From positions 1 through 9,597 of the forward strand of contig JAJTBM010000084.1 in assembly GCA_021286885.1 (NCBI GenBank): a DNA stretch of 9,597 nt, read 5' to 3'. Below, in pieces: positions 6,192-9,597 of this stretch. The stretch comes from Rhodocyclales bacterium. Lineage in GTDB: Bacteria > Pseudomonadota > Gammaproteobacteria > Burkholderiales > Rhodocyclaceae. The notes below the pieces were generated by a model, which saw only the letters and a program-made list of their open reading frames with translations, was not told where the DNA came from and made no database searches. A program made the position numbers and the translations under genes. Numbering within the stretch: position 1 is the first letter of the stretch; each line of letters begins with the position of its first letter.

Positions 6192-6641
6192 ATGGCCCGC
6201 ATCATCATCGACCTGCCCAGCCATTTCATTTTCTCCACCGAGTTGCCCATCTACATCGGCCACATCAACAACGCCCAGCACCTGGACAACGCCGCCCTGC
6301 TCACCCTGGTGTCCGAAGCCCGGGTCCGCTTCTTCCGTGCCCTCGGCTACGAAGAACTGGATGTGGAAGGCGTGGGCATCGTGGTGGCCGACGCCGCCAT
6401 CCAGTACAAATCCGAAGCCTTCCACGGCGAAACCATGGTCATCGAGATGACCACCACCGACTTCAACAAATACGGCTGTGATCTGGTGTGGCGCATGAGC
6501 GACCAGGCCAGCGGCCGCGAAGTCGCCCGGGGAAAGAGTGGCATCCTTTTTTTCGACTACAGCGCCCGCCGGCCGGCGCATGTGCCGGAAGGCTTTCTAG
6601 CCAAGACCCCCTCGCCCCACCAGAAACTTGGGAACGCCTGA
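6192..6641 (+). CDS. Hotdog-fold thioesterase-like protein (4HBT/YbgC relative)
   Basis: This 149-residue protein has the single-domain hotdog fold of acyl-CoA thioesterases. GHINNAQHLDNAALLTLVSEARVRFF (23-48) is the central helix signature and IQYKSEAFHGETMVIEM (70-86) a conserved strand region. The Asp usually found three residues before GH in YbgC-type enzymes is Ile20 here. Asp32 or Glu42 may serve instead, as in thioesterase-like subfamilies lacking that Asp. Activity and substrate are therefore unproven. It starts at the ATG at 6192, with AGGA 8 nt upstream; extending to 6159 would add 11 residues outside the fold. It is the only gene on the plus strand, divergent from nikR and convergent with hupV (49-bp gap, no clear terminator). 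No direct link to hydrogen or nickel metabolism is apparent. Confidence 0.8.
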   Translation: MARIIIDLPSHFIFSTELPIYIGHINNAQHLDNAALLTLVSEARVRFFRALGYEELDVEGVGIVVADAAIQYKSEAFHGETMVIEMTTTDFNKYGCDLVWRMSDQASGREVARGKSGILFFDYSARRPAHVPEGFLAKTPSPHQKLGNA

Positions 6642-6690
6642 TCGCGCTGACGCCTGAAGAAGTCTGAACACCAGCGCCTTGCGCGCCGGT

Positions 6691-8148
6691 TCAATGCACC
6701 GTACACACCATGCACGGATCAAAGCTGCGCACCACGTGCTGAACCAGCAAGGTGTCTTGCAAGGGCAGGCCGACCAGGGCCTGTTCGAGGGCACCGGGGG
6801 TGGCGTGGCGATCCCGGGGGGAGAAATTCCAGGTGGTCGGGGCGATGATCTGGTAGCGCAGGATGCGCCCATCGCGCACCTCCAGCCAGTGGCCCAGGGC
6901 GCCCCGGGCGGCTTCCACCAGACCCACGCCCCGCCCTGCGGCAGGGAGGCGGGCGGACTGGATGCAGGGGCCGTCATCCAGGGCGGCGAGCCAGCCTTCC
7001 ATGGCGGGCAGCACCAGCGCCAGCTCCAGCAAACGGGCCAAGACCCGGCTCAGCACATTCCCGCCCCCGGTCTGCACCAGTTCGCGGATCAGCGGGTGGC
7101 CGGCCACGGCCTGGCGCGCCAGGGCGCCGCATTCCACCACCTGCCCCTGCCAGCGGGGCGCCTTGCACCAGGTGTAGGCGCCCGGTTTGTCGGCCACCGG
7201 CAGGGTTTCGCCTTCGGAAGGGTGGAGCGCCGGGCCGGGCTGGAGCCAGGCGTGATGCCCGTCTTCCTGCACGTCGGCGGGGTCGAAGCCCTGTAGCACC
7301 CCGGCGGGCAGATCCAGCACGCCCCGGGGGAAAAGCCAGCCCCCGTCCCGGGCGTAGGCGCCGTAAGACAGAAAGCGATCCGTTCCCCGCCCGTGGGCCT
7401 CCAGCCCCAGCCCATCGGCCACCTCCAGAAAAGCGGCCAGATCACCCCTGCGCCCCTGGCGCCAGGCATCCAGCTGGGCGCGGCTTTCCAGGGCGGCCAC
7501 GGCTTCCAGGCGGTCGCCAAACAAATGGCGCTCCAACCAGCGGCGGAACTCCTTGAGCAGCCCAAACACCCGCAGCCGTTCCGCCGCCTGGGGCGCCCGG
7601 GCCATGCCCCCCGGCTGCAGGCTGAGGGTGTGGGGCCATTTCCCGGCCAGGCTGCCCATGATCTGCAAAAACGCGGCCCGGGCCGGCAGCACATCGGCGC
7701 AGGCGCTGCCCTGGACGGCCTTGAAGCGGGCCGCCACCTGGGGGAACCAGGGCTGGGCCTGGTAGGCATCCCGGGCAAAGTCCGGCATGAAGAAAAGGTA
7801 GAAATGGCTCAGATGGTCGGCCAGGTTCTCGCAGGCCAGCACCAGATTGGCGAGGCGCTGGCCGTTGGGGGTGGGCCCCAGCCCGGCCAGATCGCCCAGG
7901 GCCGCCGCCGTGGCCGCCGATTGGGCCACCGAGCAGATGCCGCAGATGCGCGGCACGATCACCATGGCGTCCTGGGGGTCGCGCCCCACCAGCATCTGTT
8001 CAAAGCCCCGGAACAAGGGCGAATTCACATAGGCGGCGCCCACCCGAGGCCCTTGCCCCCCTTGATCCCCTTGGGCGGTCTCCGGCTCCAGGCTGACTTC
8101 CAGATCCCCTTCCACCCGGTTGAAGGGGCCGAGCACGATGCGGCTCAT
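6691..8148 (-). CDS. hupV: Regulatory (H2-sensing) [NiFe] hydrogenase large subunit, HupV/HoxC type
   Basis: This 485-residue subunit carries the NiFe(CN)2CO active site. The start GPFNRVEGDLEV is typical. The first metal motif is PRICGICSVAQS (Cys69, Cys72) and the last is DPCMVCTVH (Cys479, Cys482, His485). The protein stops at that His, with no C-terminal extension to be cut by a maturation protease, as in regulatory group 2b hydrogenases. Ile71 (between the two N-terminal cysteines) and Phe119 (in SHFYLFFMPDF) stand at the same spacing as Ile62 and Phe110 of Ralstonia eutropha HoxC, which narrow the gas channel and keep O2 out. The Gln in SVAQS, in place of the His of catalytic enzymes, also fits the sensor class. 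The ATG lies 3 bp after the preceding gene, so it is probably translationally coupled. It is cytoplasmic and works with HupU. Confidence 0.94.
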   Translation of the reverse strand: MSRIVLGPFNRVEGDLEVSLEPETAQGDQGGQGPRVGAAYVNSPLFRGFEQMLVGRDPQDAMVIVPRICGICSVAQSAATAAALGDLAGLGPTPNGQRLANLVLACENLADHLSHFYLFFMPDFARDAYQAQPWFPQVAARFKAVQGSACADVLPARAAFLQIMGSLAGKWPHTLSLQPGGMARAPQAAERLRVFGLLKEFRRWLERHLFGDRLEAVAALESRAQLDAWRQGRRGDLAAFLEVADGLGLEAHGRGTDRFLSYGAYARDGGWLFPRGVLDLPAGVLQGFDPADVQEDGHHAWLQPGPALHPSEGETLPVADKPGAYTWCKAPRWQGQVVECGALARQAVAGHPLIRELVQTGGGNVLSRVLARLLELALVLPAMEGWLAALDDGPCIQSARLPAAGRGVGLVEAARGALGHWLEVRDGRILRYQIIAPTTWNFSPRDRHATPGALEQALVGLPLQDTLLVQHVVRSFDPCMVCTVH

Positions 8149-8151
8149 GGC

Positions 8152-9000
8152 TCAGGTCCGCCGGGCGCCGGGGTTGTAGGCGTCCAGATCCTGGCCGGCC
8201 AGCAGGCGCTCCATGGCCGGGCCACGCCGCAGGGCTGGATGGGCGAGGAGCACCTCGCGCTTGCCGTCACCGTCCACCGGCAGGCCCCGGGCCGGCCAGT
8301 GCTGGCTGTACAGATGCAGGGCCGGACACACGTCCCGGTAAAGGGGATGAACCGGCGCCCGCTCCGGCATGGGCAGCAGGGCTCCGCGCCCGAAGCGGGC
8401 CACGAAGCGCTGGTAGATGTCGTGCTCCAGCAGGCAATCGCCGTCCTTGGGCACCGGCAGGGTGGCGAGAAACTCGCGGAATTCGGGGGTGTTGCGCGCC
8501 ACAAAAAACTGGGTGGCGAGGGTGTCCCGGTGGCGCAGATGCCAATGCCAGCCCAGCCGCCGGGTGAGCCGCGAAAGCCGGTACTTGAGCCGCCGGCGCA
8601 GCTTGGGAGAGGTGCGCCAGTCTTCGCTCTGATCCGTATCCCAGGCCGAGGCGGCGAGCACGGCGCCCGGCGTGCGGCGCAGCAGATCCATGTACTTGAG
8701 AATGGGCGCCGGATCGGTGATCCAGGTGTCGCCTTCCAGATGCACGAAAAACTCCGGCGCAAAGCGCGCATGGGCTTCGCGCACCGACTGCTGGAGCAGG
8801 TTCAGCGCACCGCTCGACAAGGGGCGGGGCTCGCAGCGCACCAGCGCATCCTCCATCCCCGGGGTGTACTCGGCATTGGAGCAGGCATGCACCACGGGCC
8901 AGAAGCCCGGGTAGTTGAGCTTGATGATCTCGATGTTGATCCGGGCGCAATCCACCCGGTTGTGGGTGGTGATGCAGACGGCGGCGGCAGGCGTGCTCAT
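8152..9000 (-). CDS. Glycosyltransferase-like protein between the two hydrogenase subunit genes
   Basis: This 282-residue protein starts AAAVCITTHNRVD (5-17), like the first strand of a GT-A nucleotide-sugar transferase. A central FVHLEGDTWITDP (85-97) contains an EGD (89-91) in the place of the metal-binding DxD motif. It has no signal peptide or membrane helix, and a basic Arg-rich stretch follows near residue 130. The fold is inferred from these two motifs only; donor, acceptor and activity are unknown. The ATG at 9000 was chosen because the fold starts right after it, though no ribosome-binding site is visible. A GTG at 9066 would add 22 residues of no clear character. It ends 3 bp before hupV, while 98 bp separate it from the hupU stop. 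In known operons hupU and hupV (hoxB, hoxC) are adjacent, so this looks like an insertion. Confidence 0.65.
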   Translation of the reverse strand: MSTPAAAVCITTHNRVDCARINIEIIKLNYPGFWPVVHACSNAEYTPGMEDALVRCEPRPLSSGALNLLQQSVREAHARFAPEFFVHLEGDTWITDPAPILKYMDLLRRTPGAVLAASAWDTDQSEDWRTSPKLRRRLKYRLSRLTRRLGWHWHLRHRDTLATQFFVARNTPEFREFLATLPVPKDGDCLLEHDIYQRFVARFGRGALLPMPERAPVHPLYRDVCPALHLYSQHWPARGLPVDGDGKREVLLAHPALRRGPAMERLLAGQDLDAYNPGARRT

Positions 9001-9060
9001 GGGCGGGGTACAGAGTCGAACGGGCGCGCAAGTATTCCCCAGAAACGGGCCGGGCGACAA

Positions 9061-9081
9061 TTGCACACCCAGGCTTGCACA
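9061..9081. repeat. Short direct repeat in the hupU-glycosyltransferase gap
   Basis: TTGCACA occurs twice, at 9061 and 9075, 14 bp apart, just after the hupU stop. The 98-bp gap otherwise shows no convincing promoter; a minus-strand TTGTCG with AATACT 18 bp later is weak. The repeat may be chance or a trace of the event that placed a gene here. Confidence 0.3.
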
Positions 9082-9098
9082 GCTTTACCTGATCCGGC

Positions 9099-9597
9099 TT
9101 ACCGGATTCGGGTCGGACGGATGGCGGGGGCGATCACCGGGCGTTCCTCCACCGCGTTGCGCTTCACCCGGGGCGGGGTGGCGGATTTGGAGAGGGCCGC
9201 CAGGGCCACGAACCAGGCCTTGGGCATGTCCACCGGCAGGCCCACCGGAATGCCGGCCAGCTTGGGCGTGGAGGCAAAGGGGTGGCCCGGCGCCTCGAAG
9301 CCCGGTTCGGTGCAGCTGATGCAGGCATAGCCCCCGTTGGTGCAGGAGCCGTGGCCGTTCCAGGGGCGTACGTTGCAATCGGCGTGGGCCTGGGTGCCCT
9401 TGCACCCCAGGTGTTCCATCATGCAGCCCAGGTCGCCGGGCTTTTCGGCGCTGGCCTTGAACTCGTAAAACTCGTTGCGGCTGCAACCGTGGTGCACCAG
9501 CTGGTCGGCGTAAAAACGCGGGCGGCCCAGGGCATCCAGCCCGGTGTCGTCCAGCTGGCCCAGGGCCAGGGCGAGCAGGCTGTCCACGACCCAATCG
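9099..9597 (-). CDS. hupU: Regulatory [NiFe] hydrogenase small subunit, HupU/HoxB type, 5' part missing
   Basis: The C-terminal 165 or so residues of the iron-sulfur subunit are present and the frame is open to the window edge. The distal cluster motif H-x2-C appears in VHHGCSRNEFYEF, followed by GCMMEHLGCKG, and the medial and further cluster cysteines by SCTNGGYACISCTEPGFE. There is no C-terminal membrane anchor or Tat context, so it is a soluble cytoplasmic type. After PKAWFVALAALSK comes a tail of about 27 residues rich in Arg and Pro, ending PTRIR. In R. eutropha a C-terminal HoxB extension is needed to dock the kinase HoxJ, and this tail may do the same (inference). The GTG at 9587 is an internal codon, not the real start. 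Its partner HupV is 950 bp further on, beyond the glycosyltransferase-like gene. Confidence 0.93.
   Translation of the reverse strand, partial: DWVVDSLLALALGQLDDTGLDALGRPRFYADQLVHHGCSRNEFYEFKASAEKPGDLGCMMEHLGCKGTQAHADCNVRPWNGHGSCTNGGYACISCTEPGFEAPGHPFASTPKLAGIPVGLPVDMPKAWFVALAALSKSATPPRVKRNAVEERPVIAPAIRPTRIR

Noticed and set aside
6642..6690. Bidirectional terminator between the thioesterase-like gene and hupV
   Set aside because: Only GCGC-type short pairings with long loops and no T-run on either strand.
7393..9330. 645-codon open frame on the plus strand opposite the hydrogenase genes
   Set aside because: It is antisense to well-recognised hupV, the glycosyltransferase-like gene and hupU, has low-complexity Gly/Gln/His/Pro composition, and resembles no family. 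Long shadow frames are expected in GC-rich DNA.

Overview
The window is about 9.6 kb of GC-rich DNA. It most likely comes from a betaproteobacterial chromosome, perhaps Rhodocyclales-like. That placing rests on base composition, on the tRNA-Tyr/tRNA-Gly pair of the kind often found before tuf in this class, and on the protein families. The exact genus cannot be told from the sequence.

Layout. Every gene except one reads leftward (minus strand). At the left edge are tRNA-Tyr(GTA) and a cut-off tRNA-Gly(TCC), behind a near-consensus promoter (TTGACA-N17-TAGAAT). Next, in transcription order, comes a nickel-uptake cluster: a NiCoT-family Ni/Co permease (3997-3176), an intrinsic terminator, a TonB-dependent outer-membrane receptor (3100-1019) and a TonB protein overlapping it by 4 bp (1022-300). 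A perfect 9-bp inverted repeat, GTGTATGAA-N13-TTCATACAC, lies just before the permease. It resembles a NikR operator and sits on a possible -10 element. Upstream is nikR (6065-5553), 2 bp from a soluble PAS histidine kinase of the HupT/HoxJ hydrogen-sensing type (5550-4185). The kinase is frameshifted between its N box and its ATP-binding G boxes. A hotdog-fold thioesterase-like gene (6192-6641, plus strand) diverges from nikR. The right third holds the large subunit of a regulatory H2-sensing [NiFe] hydrogenase (HupV/HoxC, 8148-6691) and the 3' part of its small subunit (HupU/HoxB, from the right edge to 9099). A glycosyltransferase-like gene (9000-8152) lies between them.

How it fits together. 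Nickel would cross the outer membrane through the TonB-energised receptor and the inner membrane through the NiCoT permease, with NikR shutting the system off when nickel is plentiful. Nickel is the cofactor of the hydrogenase made next door. HupUV would sense H2 and signal to the HupT/HoxJ kinase, which shares a transcript with nikR. Nickel sensing and hydrogen sensing are thus wired into one small region. The notable oddities are the broken kinase, the gene inserted between the two H2-sensor subunits, a His-Pro tail on NikR, a 10-bp-period repeat upstream of the nickel promoter, and a terminator inside the nickel cluster.
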